NCBI GenBank assembly: GCA_002405565.1 | Contig: DHMB01000044.1 | Location: 33,517 to 53,615 of the forward strand | DNA length: 20,099 nucleotides | Origin: Clostridiales bacterium UBA4653 | Lineage (GTDB): Bacteria > Bacillota > Clostridia > Oscillospirales > CAG-272 | Direction of reading: 5' to 3' | Shown here: positions 7,474-13,954 of the stretch, in pieces | Position numbering within the stretch: position 1 is the first letter of the stretch | Layout of the letters: each line of letters opens with the position of its first letter | Notes under the pieces: generated by a model | What the model was told of the DNA's origin: nothing | Database searches by the model: none | The model's input: the letters and a program-made list of their open reading frames with translations, nothing else | Program-made: the position numbers and the translations under genes

Positions 7474-7502
7474 TATATAGAGTTTATCACAGTCGAGCGC
7501 AA
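7474..7502 (-). promoter_or_regulatory. Promoter of yqhQ-prmC-murI
   Basis: On the minus strand TTGCGC (7502-7497), 17-bp spacer, TATATA (7479-7474), about 27 bp before the yqhQ start. A fair but not perfect sigma-A match. Confidence 0.5.
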
Positions 7503-7529
7503 AAATAAATAACAAATTGTAAAATAATT

Positions 7530-7558
7530 AAAAAAACCGCCCGAAAAGGACGGTTTTT
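7530..7558 (-). terminator. Terminator of secG
   Basis: On the minus strand AAAAACCGTCC and GGGCGGTTTTT form a stem (one G-U pair) with a short loop and end in a run of seven T. It begins 17 nt past the secG stop and separates secG from the yqhQ promoter. Confidence 0.8.
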
Positions 7559-7574
7559 CATAGTTTCGTTTTTA

Positions 7575-7826
7575 TTACTTCGTGCAGAAAAGGAATGTCA
7601 CAAGAACGAGAACAACGAAAACGATTGAAACGATCGTTGTGAGCTTGGAGAGCTTCTTTTCTTTGGAAGAGCCCTTGTTTTTTCCGAAATATGTTTCGGA
7701 GGAGCTGTTACCGCCGCCGATCGCACCGGAAAGTCCCTTCGACTTATCCTGGAAAAGAACGACTACCGTGAGGAATATTGCGCAGACGATGAGCACCGCG
7801 CCAAGAATGTACTGAACTACTGTCAT
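7575..7826 (-). CDS. secG: Preprotein translocase subunit SecG
   Basis: 83 aa from ATG 7826 (GGGAG 9 nt upstream; the frame stays open further up but without a site). Two membrane segments, at about 5-24 and 58-79, flank a cytosolic loop with the family pattern VVLFQDKSKGLSGAIGGG followed by a Ser/Lys-rich stretch. SecG is the small auxiliary subunit of the SecYEG export channel. It has its own likely promoter, divergent from rpsF, and a terminator. Confidence 0.93.
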   Translation of the reverse strand: MTVVQYILGAVLIVCAIFLTVVVLFQDKSKGLSGAIGGGNSSSETYFGKNKGSSKEKKLSKLTTIVSIVFVVLVLVTFLFCTK

Positions 7827-7942
7827 TATAAAAAATCTCCCGTTCCGGCGGCAATTATCACGCCTCCGCACCATCCGCCGAGTTTAGTATTTCGGTGCGA
7901 AAACATATATTTTCAAACGTACCGCACAACAGCGGTGTAAGT

Positions 7943-7971
7943 ATATTATCACATCCGAAAAGAAAAATCAA
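7943..7971 (-). promoter_or_regulatory. Candidate promoter of secG
   Basis: On the minus strand TTGATT (7971-7966), 17-bp spacer, TAATAT (7948-7943), about 115 bp before the start codon. The leader has two short hairpins (ACCGC/GCGGT near 7922-7937 and GCACC/GGTGC near 7870-7900) with no recognised function. Confidence 0.45.
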
Positions 7972-8011
7972 GAGTTTTTTTGGATTTTTCGCAACTAATT
8001 AAATATTTTGA

Positions 8012-8040
8012 TTGACAAATCGTTTTTATGATGATATAAT
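8012..8040 (+). promoter_or_regulatory. Consensus sigma-A promoter of rpsF operon
   Basis: Exact TTGACA (8012-8017) and exact TATAAT (8035-8040) with a 17-bp spacer. Transcription should start near 8047, giving a leader of about 100 nt before rpsF. Confidence 0.93.
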
Positions 8041-8055
8041 ATCTACTCGGAAAAG

Positions 8056-8082
8056 AGCGCAACATATATTTTTGCGTTTTTT
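8056..8082 (+). promoter_or_regulatory. Terminator-like hairpin in rpsF leader
   Basis: GCGCAA (8057-8062) can pair with TTGCGT (8072-8077) and is followed at once by a T-run (8077-8082). It lies only about 10 nt after the predicted transcript start, upstream of the ribosomal-protein binding fold, so it could be an attenuator or simply a weak 5' stem. Confidence 0.35.
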
Positions 8083-8088
8083 CTCCTT

Positions 8089-8127
8089 ACCGGACGCAAA
8101 TCTGTTTCATGCTCCGGTCTTATGTCC
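8089..8127 (+). promoter_or_regulatory. Candidate S6:S18 leader motif
   Basis: GGAC (8092-8095) can pair with GTCC (8124-8127) enclosing an inner GCA/TGC helix (8096-8098 with 8110-8112) and a 3' bulge that contains CCG (8114-8116). This arrangement resembles the known rpsF leader motif that binds the S6:S18 complex and represses the operon. An alternative helix ACCGGA with TCCGGT (8089-8094 with 8113-8118) is mutually exclusive. The position just before the rpsF ribosome binding site (AGGAGG, 8131-8136) fits translational autoregulation. Confidence 0.5.
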
Positions 8128-8146
8128 AGAAGGAGGTGCAATCACA

Positions 8147-8437
8147 ATGGAAAAAATTCTCTCGTCCTATGAAACGATGTTCATCGTTGACTGCTCCGTA
8201 AGCGAGGAGGCAACAGCAGCTGTTGTTGCAAAGTTCAAATCGCTCATCGAAGCTAACGGCACGATCGAAAAGATCGAAGAATGGGGTAAACGCAAGCTCG
8301 CATATCCTATCAACGATATGACAGAGGGTTATTACGTCCTTGTTAATTACACAGCAGGCGCGGAATTCTCCGAAGAGCTCAGCCGTGTATTCAACATCAC
8401 AGAAGGCGTAATGCGTTATCTCACAATCAAACTTTAA
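8147..8437 (+). CDS. rpsF: 30S ribosomal protein S6
   Basis: 96 aa from ATG 8147, with AGGAGGTG 8 nt upstream; the upstream extension of the frame covers the promoter and is not coding. Family features are the SYETMFIVDCSVSEE start, the EEWGKRKLAYPINDMTEGYY block and the FNITEGVMRYLTIK end. S6 binds 16S rRNA with S18 in the platform of the small subunit. First gene of rpsF-ssb-rpsR, an order conserved across Bacillota. Confidence 0.97.
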   Translation: MEKILSSYETMFIVDCSVSEEATAAVVAKFKSLIEANGTIEKIEEWGKRKLAYPINDMTEGYYVLVNYTAGAEFSEELSRVFNITEGVMRYLTIKL

Positions 8438-8449
8438 TCGGAGGTCAAT

Positions 8450-8884
8450 ATGGCAAGTCTTAACAAGGTTATACTGATAGGTCATCTCACAGCCGATCCG
8501 GAGCTCAAACAGACCCCCTCGGGCGTCAGCGTTACTTCGTTTTCAATCGGTGTTACAAGAAGATTTCAGCGTCAGGGCGAACAGTCCCAGAGCGATTTTA
8601 TCAACATAGTTGCGTGGAGATCGACTGCCGAATTCATAGCCAAATATTTCAGAAAAGGCAGCGCCATATGCATCTGCGGCTCGCTCCAGTCGAGAAGCTA
8701 TACCGCTCAGGACGGCACAAAACGTTATGTGACGGAAGTTGTTGCCGATGAAGCAAGCTTCGTTGAAAGAAAGAGCGATTCCGCCCCCAAAGCCGATGAT
8801 TATCAGGCTCCCGCATTTTCCGCGGGAACAGCCGACGCCGCTAAATTTGAAGAGGTTGCCGGCGACGACGACCTGCCGTTCTGA
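8450..8884 (+). CDS. ssb: Single-stranded DNA-binding protein
   Basis: 144 aa. N-terminal OB fold (about 1-105) with the signatures MASLNKVILIGHLTADPELK, FINIVAWRSTAEF and the aromatic residues that stack on ssDNA. A flexible Ala/Ser-rich region follows, and the acidic tip DDDLPF recruits replication and repair partners. GGAGG lies 5 nt before the ATG. Twelve nt separate it from rpsF, and rpsR follows after 37 nt. Confidence 0.97.
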   Translation: MASLNKVILIGHLTADPELKQTPSGVSVTSFSIGVTRRFQRQGEQSQSDFINIVAWRSTAEFIAKYFRKGSAICICGSLQSRSYTAQDGTKRYVTEVVADEASFVERKSDSAPKADDYQAPAFSAGTADAAKFEEVAGDDDLPF

Positions 8885-8921
8885 CAGGGTCAACACATTC
8901 TATAAGGAGGTTTTATAGGTC

Positions 8922-9173
8922 ATGGATAGAGAAGTTCAGAAGTCTTCCCGCCCCGCTGCTCACCAGAGAAGAAAGAAAGTCTGCATTTTCTGCGAAGAGC
9001 ACGCGGAAAGCATTGATTACAAGGACGTTGCAAAGCTCAGAAAGTATATTTCCGAGCGTTCCAAGATTCTGCCCCGCAGAGTTACAGGAACCTGCGCAAA
9101 GCACCAGAGAGAGCTCACAATCGCTATAAAGAGAGCTCGTCATATGGCGCTCATTCCTTTCGTAACAGACTAA
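8922..9173 (+). CDS. rpsR: 30S ribosomal protein S18
   Basis: 83 aa. The body shows ESIDYKDVAKLRKYISERSKILPRRVTGTCAKHQRELTIAIKRARHMALIPF, split here by function: the IDYKD.. and PRR.TG.C..HQR blocks are the S18 signatures. Cysteines in CIFC (21, 24) and in GTCAKHQ suggest the zinc-binding (C+) form of S18. The ribosome binding site is AAGGAGG about 10 nt upstream. It is the last gene of the operon and is followed by a strong terminator. Confidence 0.96.
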   Translation: MDREVQKSSRPAAHQRRKKVCIFCEEHAESIDYKDVAKLRKYISERSKILPRRVTGTCAKHQRELTIAIKRARHMALIPFVTD

Positions 9174-9188
9174 TCGAATGTCAAAACA

Positions 9189-9214
9189 AAATCGCCCCAT
9201 CGGGGCGATTTTTT
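9189..9214. terminator. Bidirectional terminator, rpsR and protease operon
   Basis: AAATCGCCCC and GGGGCGATTT form a 10-bp stem around ATC, with a T-run on both strands. It ends the rpsF operon on the plus strand and the XRE-LRR-protease operon on the minus strand, whose last stop is 10 bp away. Confidence 0.9.
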
Positions 9215-9223
9215 GTTTTCATA

Positions 9224-9967
9224 TCAAAATTCAAGTCCGGATTTTGCTTTCTTTGCGTCCGAGAGGAATTTTCTTATCGTGGCGGAGGGAATGGCATAAT
9301 TCATTGCCATGGCGTCTTCCCTTCCTCCCGTCACAACCCCGATGAAGTCGCCCGATGAATTGAAAACCGGCCCACCCGAATAACCCATTGTTACGGGGGC
9401 AGAGATCATCATAAGACTGCGATGACCGATTTTTCTCTGCGTATCGCTGATGATTCCGTCAACAACGCTCAGCCCTTCCCCTTTGCCGTTTCCGATGACG
9501 CAGATTTTTTCTCCCGTTTTGACTTCGCACCGCGAGAGCACAAGCGGTTTTGCGCCGACGGCGTCACTGCAATAAAGAAGTGCAAGATCCATGAGCGGAT
9601 CGCTGTATATCGGTTCTGCTTTGAAAAGCATTTCCTGCGGACGTCTGCCGGCGACTATCATATCGCAGAAGTTTTTAACGCCGTTTTCTTCGGGAAGCCC
9701 CTTGCCGACAATATGATAATTCGTCACAACATATCCGCGCGACGAAATAATCACGCCCGTGCCGCAAAGCTCTTCCCCGTCCGTAATCCCGCTTATTTCA
9801 AGAACGCTTTCGATTGACGACTTATATATATCCGCCGTCGATTTTATGCGCGGCTTTTCTTCCTTCCATGAAAAAAATGAATCACAACAGTTGCAGCGAT
9901 ACGTCTTTTTTGATATTTCAATTACGTTTTCCCCGCCGCACACAGGGCATGACAAGTGTCCCATCAT
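9224..9967 (-). CDS. Zinc-ribbon trypsin-like serine protease
   Basis: 247 aa. An N-terminal zinc ribbon (C7, C10, C25, C28) is joined to a trypsin/HtrA-type (S1C) protease domain from about residue 45. The catalytic triad is visible: H85 in TNYHIVG, D127 in PLMDLALLY, S197 in GYSGGPVF. There is no PDZ domain, signal peptide or membrane segment, so it is probably cytosolic, unlike classical HtrA proteins. The ATG at 9967 overlaps the stop of the LRR gene (ATGA). A second ATG at 9964 is better spaced from AAGGAGG (7 nt) and may be the true start. Last gene of the operon; it may cleave or report for the membrane LRR protein, but the substrate is unknown. Confidence 0.85.
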   Translation of the reverse strand: MMGHLSCPVCGGENVIEISKKTYRCNCCDSFFSWKEEKPRIKSTADIYKSSIESVLEISGITDGEELCGTGVIISSRGYVVTNYHIVGKGLPEENGVKNFCDMIVAGRRPQEMLFKAEPIYSDPLMDLALLYCSDAVGAKPLVLSRCEVKTGEKICVIGNGKGEGLSVVDGIISDTQRKIGHRSLMMISAPVTMGYSGGPVFNSSGDFIGVVTGGREDAMAMNYAIPSATIRKFLSDAKKAKSGLEF

Positions 9968-11451
9968 TCAGCCTCCTTCGCAAGAAGGACTGTCGACCCC
10001 TCCGGCATCCAGCCTTTTCCGTAGCCTTCCGGAATTTCATCCCCGTAAACATAAAAGGTTATCGCGCCACAACCGGCAAAAGCGTCGGATTCGACGACCA
10101 CTTTACCAGGAATATAGACATATTTGAGCTTTGTACAGTCCGTAAATGCCACACTGCGGATAAATCTGACGGTAGTCGGAATACGTATTTCTTCGAGCGA
10201 ACTGCAGCAGCGGAAGCCGTCCAGAAGCTTGATTCCCTCAGGAAGTTCAACGTAACTGAGATTGGTACAATCTAAAAATACGTTGTCAAAATTGTCGTAA
10301 TTTCCACCGAGCACGGCGCGCTTGAGAGATGTGCAGTGCATAAACACGCAGTTTCCCATCTCCACAACGGAATCCGGAACGACAACTTCTTCCAGAGAAG
10401 AACAATAAGCAAAAGCGGAATGCATAATCGATTTCACTCCGTCCGGAATAGTTATTTCCTTAAGGAATGTGCAAAAATGAAACGCGCTCTGCCCTATTTC
10501 GGTGAGCGTTTCCGGCAGACGTACTTTTTCGAGAGAAACGCAACTGAAAAACGCCCCCTCATCAAGGCGGTACACAACATAACCGTCTATTTCGTCCGGA
10601 ATATAGACCTCGGCGGCGTCTCCGGTGTATTTTTCTATAATGCACCTGCCGCCCGCAATGCGGACTTTCATATCGTTATATTCAAATTCATCGCCTTCAA
10701 AATGTTCTTTTGTCGGTTTTGAAGAGGTTTCGGCAGGCTCTGTACGCTTTTCGGTCGTTGTCGCCGACGTCGACGTCGTGACGACAGGCTCGGCTTTTGT
10801 TGATGTTGATATCGAGGTCTCTTTATCGGTCGATACTCCGGTCGGCGCGACAGTCACCTGCGGGGTCGTCTCCGAAAACGATTCAAAAGGGGATTCCGTC
10901 CGCTTTTCTCCCGTTCCGATTTTGCTCATCATAAGCGAAATCACCGCCCCGACGGCAAAACAGACAACAGCCCCCGAAACAATTTTCCATACGGGAGAAA
11001 TGCCGCGCTTCTGCAATGTGTATGTAACGGGCGCGTCACTGTTTCTTGAGATGATATTGTTTACGTTAACGCCCGAAATTCCGAGCCCGAGAGCGGAAAG
11101 CTCCCCGCCCGCGCAAAGCCCGTCATAAATTGCCCGGCTTACCGGCTCCGCATAAGACTTTATATCCGAAGAATATACCCCGTCGCCCGCCGCATATTTA
11201 CGGAGAACCTCCTCGCCGACCTTTTTTATTATCGGCAAGGTTGCCGCTCTGAGCTTTTTCGTCCCGTCCTTGCCGGAAAAACGGCGACGGAAAACATCAT
11301 TGTTTTTTATACTCAACGTATACGTTCCGCTGAGCCCGAGAAACACCTCTTCTTTCGGCGCTCCCTCTTCTTCCCTCATCTGAACGCATACGTTCCCGAA
11401 GCCGAACGAAAACTCCGGCAAAGCGGAAGGAACGTTCTGTTTATCACTCAT
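9964..11451 (-). CDS. Membrane LRR (BspA-type) protein, SPFH-like N-terminus
   Basis: 495 aa. Residues about 15-135 look like part of an SPFH/YdjI-type domain (SGTYTLSI near 41, a long helix-rich stretch, then LGLGISGVNVNNI); this is recall-based and uncertain. A membrane segment spans 154-176 (WKIVSGAVVCFAVGAVISLM). A Thr/Ser-rich linker covers about 183-250, followed by a LRR_5/BspA-type domain (about 283-470) with repeats of the form AFxxCxSLxxIxIPxxVxxI. The likely topology is SPFH-like part in the cytosol and LRR outside. The start overlaps the XRE gene by 8 nt and the stop overlaps the protease gene. BspA-like LRRs are binding or adhesion modules. The combination suggests a surface sensor linked to an internal scaffold. 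Confidence 0.75.
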   Translation of the reverse strand: MSDKQNVPSALPEFSFGFGNVCVQMREEEGAPKEEVFLGLSGTYTLSIKNNDVFRRRFSGKDGTKKLRAATLPIIKKVGEEVLRKYAAGDGVYSSDIKSYAEPVSRAIYDGLCAGGELSALGLGISGVNVNNIISRNSDAPVTYTLQKRGISPVWKIVSGAVVCFAVGAVISLMMSKIGTGEKRTESPFESFSETTPQVTVAPTGVSTDKETSISTSTKAEPVVTTSTSATTTEKRTEPAETSSKPTKEHFEGDEFEYNDMKVRIAGGRCIIEKYTGDAAEVYIPDEIDGYVVYRLDEGAFFSCVSLEKVRLPETLTEIGQSAFHFCTFLKEITIPDGVKSIMHSAFAYCSSLEEVVVPDSVVEMGNCVFMHCTSLKRAVLGGNYDNFDNVFLDCTNLSYVELPEGIKLLDGFRCCSSLEEIRIPTTVRFIRSVAFTDCTKLKYVYIPGKVVVESDAFAGCGAITFYVYGDEIPEGYGKGWMPEGSTVLLAKEAE

Positions 11452-11812
11452 CTTCCGCGTCCTTTCCGTGTCTGAATATCAGGTCGCTTATTTCGTCGAG
11501 CACATTGTCCGAAATATCGTCCTGCGCGATTGCCATGATAACTCTCTGTTTCTTTTCGGCAAAGTCCGTGAGGTTTATCTTGACGGTATCGCTCGAAGCG
11601 AACATTGCCGCGCGCAGCTTTTCAAGGTCGGTCTGCGAGAGCGGATACGATTTTGAAAGCAGCTTTTCCATATCCGTCGGGACGTTGCGCTTCCCGCTTT
11701 CTATTGCGGAAAGATACGAAGGTGAAAAGCCGAGCTTTCTTGCCATTTCCCTTGACGAATCTCCCGAGTTTATTCTGATTATTCTTAAAAGCTTACCGAA
11801 TTCCGTGAGCAT
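11444..11812 (-). CDS. XRE-family transcriptional regulator
   Basis: 122 aa. An N-terminal helix-turn-helix of the Cro/CI type (about 5-58: FGKLLRIIRINSGDSSREMA, then LGFSPSYLSAIESGKRNVP) is followed by a C-terminal half (about 65-122) that is helical, acidic at the end and not recognised. GGAGGAA lies 8 nt before the ATG. It is the first gene of a coupled operon with the LRR membrane protein and the zinc-ribbon protease, so it probably controls them and itself. A palindrome TATAATTATA (11841-11850) overlaps the -10 box of the promoter and may be its operator. Confidence 0.88.
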   Translation of the reverse strand: MLTEFGKLLRIIRINSGDSSREMARKLGFSPSYLSAIESGKRNVPTDMEKLLSKSYPLSQTDLEKLRAAMFASSDTVKINLTDFAEKKQRVIMAIAQDDISDNVLDEISDLIFRHGKDAEDE

Positions 11813-11844
11813 ATGAAATTCCTCCGTTGGTTTATACGGCTATA

Positions 11845-11873
11845 ATTATACATCGTTGTTTACAAAAAGTCAA
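11845..11873 (-). promoter_or_regulatory. Promoter of XRE-LRR-protease operon
   Basis: On the minus strand TTGACT (11873-11868), 17-bp spacer, exact TATAAT (11850-11845), about 35 bp before the XRE start codon. The 10-bp palindrome TATAATTATA at 11841-11850 overlaps the -10 box. Confidence 0.85.
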
Positions 11874-11935
11874 TATTCGACACAGGATAAAAACAATATT
11901 TACACAAAGAAAATCCGGAAATGTTTCCCGCAGGC

Positions 11936-11969
11936 AAAAAAACGCGCCCGCGGGAAAGACCGCGGGTGC
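11936..11969 (-). terminator. Terminator of zinc-ribbon membrane gene
   Basis: On the minus strand a 10-bp stem (GCACCCGCGG with CCGCGGGCGC, one G-U pair) around a 6-nt loop, followed by a run of seven T. It lies about 80 nt past the stop of the gene ending at 12046 and before the XRE promoter. Confidence 0.85.
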
Positions 11970-12045
11970 ATAATTACATTTTCCGCAAACGGGGGGTATT
12001 TTGCAGGAGATGTCTTTCTTGATGGCTTGTTGAAAAACAACAATG

Positions 12046-12666
12046 TCACATATGGATAAGTCCGCCGAGGTAGTCCTCAACAAGCTTGCTTGTCGGCATA
12101 ACATCGTCATTGAGCGATGTACTCGATACGACAATCGCACCCGAGCGAAGCGTTTCCATGAAGGTTTTCACGGCTCCACATTCCGGGCACACGCATGTGA
12201 ATTTAACTGTGACCTTTAAGGTATATTTTGACTGATCAGAGCTATCGGAGCGCTCCCATCTGCGCGAAACCTCCTCATAGGTCGTGTGATCAATATCGCC
12301 GAGCTTTGCTCCGCATTTGTCACAGGTGAGATTTTCGAGTCTCTTTACGCACCTTTTCATGCCGCTGTGCAAAATACACAGATAACCGCCGAACGCCCAC
12401 AAAGCAACCGCCACAAGCGACAGCGCTTCAAGAGCCGGCGCAACCTTTTCTCCAAGAAGTGTTCCGAGAGCGGCAAAGGGAATTCCCAGAGCAAACGCCA
12501 CAATTATATACCTTTTCGTCTCGGCAATAATCGGTGCTGCGTCTTCGGGTTTCTTTATAGGAGTTTTGATTCTCTTGAAATAAGTTTTGAAGTCGGCAAA
12601 AAAGCTCGAGAGCTTACTTTTTACCCCCCCCGTTTCCTCTTTTTTCCTTTTTTCTTCGTCTTTCAT
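12046..12666 (-). CDS. Two-TM protein with C-terminal zinc ribbon
   Basis: 206 aa; not recognised as a named family. A Lys/Glu-rich cytosolic start (1-45) is followed by two membrane segments (about 53-72 and 79-100) and a soluble C-terminal domain with a split zinc ribbon: CDKC (115-118) and CPEC (160-163), with extra cysteine C158. With a two-segment hairpin both ends lie in the cytosol. GGAGG lies 8 nt before the ATG. It appears monocistronic, with its own promoter and terminator. No enzymatic motif is visible; a regulatory or structural role is only a guess. Confidence 0.8.
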   Translation of the reverse strand: MKDEEKRKKEETGGVKSKLSSFFADFKTYFKRIKTPIKKPEDAAPIIAETKRYIIVAFALGIPFAALGTLLGEKVAPALEALSLVAVALWAFGGYLCILHSGMKRCVKRLENLTCDKCGAKLGDIDHTTYEEVSRRWERSDSSDQSKYTLKVTVKFTCVCPECGAVKTFMETLRSGAIVVSSTSLNDDVMPTSKLVEDYLGGLIHM

Positions 12667-12712
12667 TTTGGTAACCTCCGAAAAATAAATTTAAGTAGTC
12701 TTGCTGTAAACA

Positions 12713-12741
12713 ATTCTATCTTCATATTCACAATTTGGCAA
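12713..12741 (-). promoter_or_regulatory. Candidate promoter of 12046-12666 gene
   Basis: On the minus strand TTGCCA (12741-12736), 17-bp spacer, TAGAAT (12718-12713), about 47 bp upstream of the start codon. Confidence 0.5.
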
Positions 12742-12822
12742 TACTTTTCGGGCAATCGTCAATTTTAAGCACAAACTGAGTGAAAAGTTTACAAAATCCG
12801 CCGTTGCGCAGGGCAAAAAACA

Positions 12823-12850
12823 GAAAACCGCCGCAGAAGCGGCGGTTTTC
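12823..12850. repeat. Perfect 12-bp hairpin between divergent genes
   Basis: GAAAACCGCCGC (12823-12834) and its exact complement (12839-12850) around AGAA. It has the look of an intrinsic terminator, with T-rich sequence downstream on the plus strand and an A-rich stem base, but it lies between two divergent promoters and no gene runs into it. The surrounding 12667-13038 otherwise holds only the two promoters and AT-rich sequence. A short minus-strand frame over it (12728-12946) is not convincing. Confidence 0.7.
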
Positions 12851-12945
12851 ATGTTTTTCAATGTCATTTTGGGGCAAAATCACGTGTTTTTTCGCATTTT
12901 CGGCAAAGTTTTTTTCGTTTTTTCGCAAAAAATATCGCAAAATCA

Positions 12946-12974
12946 TTGACTTTTATGTTATACTCCTGTATAAT
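12946..12974 (+). promoter_or_regulatory. Sigma-A promoter of BlaI-type gene
   Basis: TTGACT (12946-12951), 17-bp spacer, exact TATAAT (12969-12974), about 65 bp before the start codon. Confidence 0.88.
12958..12973. promoter_or_regulatory. Dyad over -10 box, possible BlaI-type operator
   Basis: TTATAC (12958-12963) and GTATAA (12968-12973) form a perfect dyad around TCCT that covers the -10 box. BlaI/MecI/CopY repressors bind TAC...GTA dyads and commonly repress their own promoter, so this is a sensible operator candidate. The match is short and AT-rich. Confidence 0.4.
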
Positions 12975-13038
12975 ACAAACGTACATTTTTTCAGTCGCAG
13001 GTGCGCATTTTTGATTTCAGTTAGGAGTGAACTTTTCA

Positions 13039-13434
13039 GTGAAAAAGCTTCCGGATACAGAATTTGACGTAATGAAGGTCGTTTGGGACAATACCCCTCC
13101 CGTCACAACGACGATGATAATGGAGCAGCTCGGCACGGAACGCGGATGGCCCGTTCCCGCCCTCATAACAATGCTCACACGCCTTGCCGAAAAGGGCTTT
13201 GTCTATTCCGAAAAGAAGGGCAAAATGCGTTATTATTATCCGCTCATCAAAAAAGCGGATTACATAGAATTCGTCACCAAAGACTTCATGACAAAATATC
13301 ACGGCGACTCGTTCACCAGCTTCTATTCAACCTATTACGACGTGCGCATGATAAGCGATGAAGCGCTGGACGCTTTTGTCGCGTGGGTCAAACGCAGAAG
13401 AAGCGAATTCCGTCGCTATCACAGCGACAACTGA
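13039..13434 (+). CDS. BlaI/MecI/CopY-family repressor
   Basis: 131 aa from GTG 13039, with AGGAG 11 nt upstream; the earlier in-frame GTG at 13027 overlaps that site and is unlikely. A winged-helix domain fills the first ~80 residues with the family pattern LPDTEFDVMKVVWDNTPPVT, then LITMLTRLAEKGFV and a wing with GKMRYYYPLI. The C-terminal part (about 85-131) would carry dimerisation. BlaI repressors are often encoded beside a BlaR1/MecR1-type membrane protease that cleaves them, but no such gene is adjacent here. The target may be elsewhere. It converges with the DUF4830 gene, their stop codons only 4 bp apart. Confidence 0.88.
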   Translation: MKKLPDTEFDVMKVVWDNTPPVTTTMIMEQLGTERGWPVPALITMLTRLAEKGFVYSEKKGKMRYYYPLIKKADYIEFVTKDFMTKYHGDSFTSFYSTYYDVRMISDEALDAFVAWVKRRRSEFRRYHSDN

Positions 13435-13438
13435 CGGC

Positions 13439-13921
13439 TCAGGCGTTATATTTTACGTCCTTTGAAAAGCCGTGAACAAATCCGGAGCTATCGGCGGAGC
13501 ATATGTCTCCGCCTATTATTTTGCTCCTGTAAACCAGAAGGTTTATATAGACCTCGCCCTCATAGCCCTCGTAATTTGTGACCTTATATGTATACCTCGT
13601 CACTTCCTTGCCCTTATAGGGCGCAAGGCTGAGTCCCTGCTCCTTCTGCATTTCGTTATAGCCCGCATAGACCGTGTCAAACTCGGCGGGGACGGTCACC
13701 TGAACCTCTTCAATCGGGTTCTCGTCAACCTTCCATCCGAGGGCGGAAATGAAGGCTATTCTGTCGCTGTTTGAATATACCCCCGAATAATTTGTGCCCT
13801 TTGCCGACGCCGAAACGTCATATGTCGGGATGAGCGCGACGAGGGTTATCATCGCGCCGATTGCAAGCACCACGGCGGCTATGAATTTTATCGTCTGCGC
13901 GCGCATTGTGTATATGAACAT
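13439..13921 (-). CDS. DUF4830 membrane-anchored protein
   Basis: 160 aa. A short cytosolic start and one membrane segment (about 13-34: KFIAAVVLAIGAMITLVALI) are followed by an extracytoplasmic domain with the features of DUF4830: ISALGWKVDENPIEEV, the FDTVYAGYNEMQKEQGL stretch, YKGKEVTRYTYKVTNY and the C-terminal GGDICSADSSGFVHGF. The family is found mainly in Clostridia and has no known function. AAAGGAGGAG lies 6 nt before the ATG. It follows the lipoprotein gene by 33 bp and is most likely in the same transcript. Confidence 0.85.
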   Translation of the reverse strand: MFIYTMRAQTIKFIAAVVLAIGAMITLVALIPTYDVSASAKGTNYSGVYSNSDRIAFISALGWKVDENPIEEVQVTVPAEFDTVYAGYNEMQKEQGLSLAPYKGKEVTRYTYKVTNYEGYEGEVYINLLVYRSKIIGGDICSADSSGFVHGFSKDVKYNA

Positions 13922-13954
13922 AATATCTCCTCCTTTGAGTTTCTCACGGAATGT

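Noticed and set aside
12728..12946. 72-aa minus-strand frame upstream of the zinc-ribbon membrane gene
   Set aside because: Reads through the perfect hairpin and the BlaI-gene promoter region, with no ribosome binding site.
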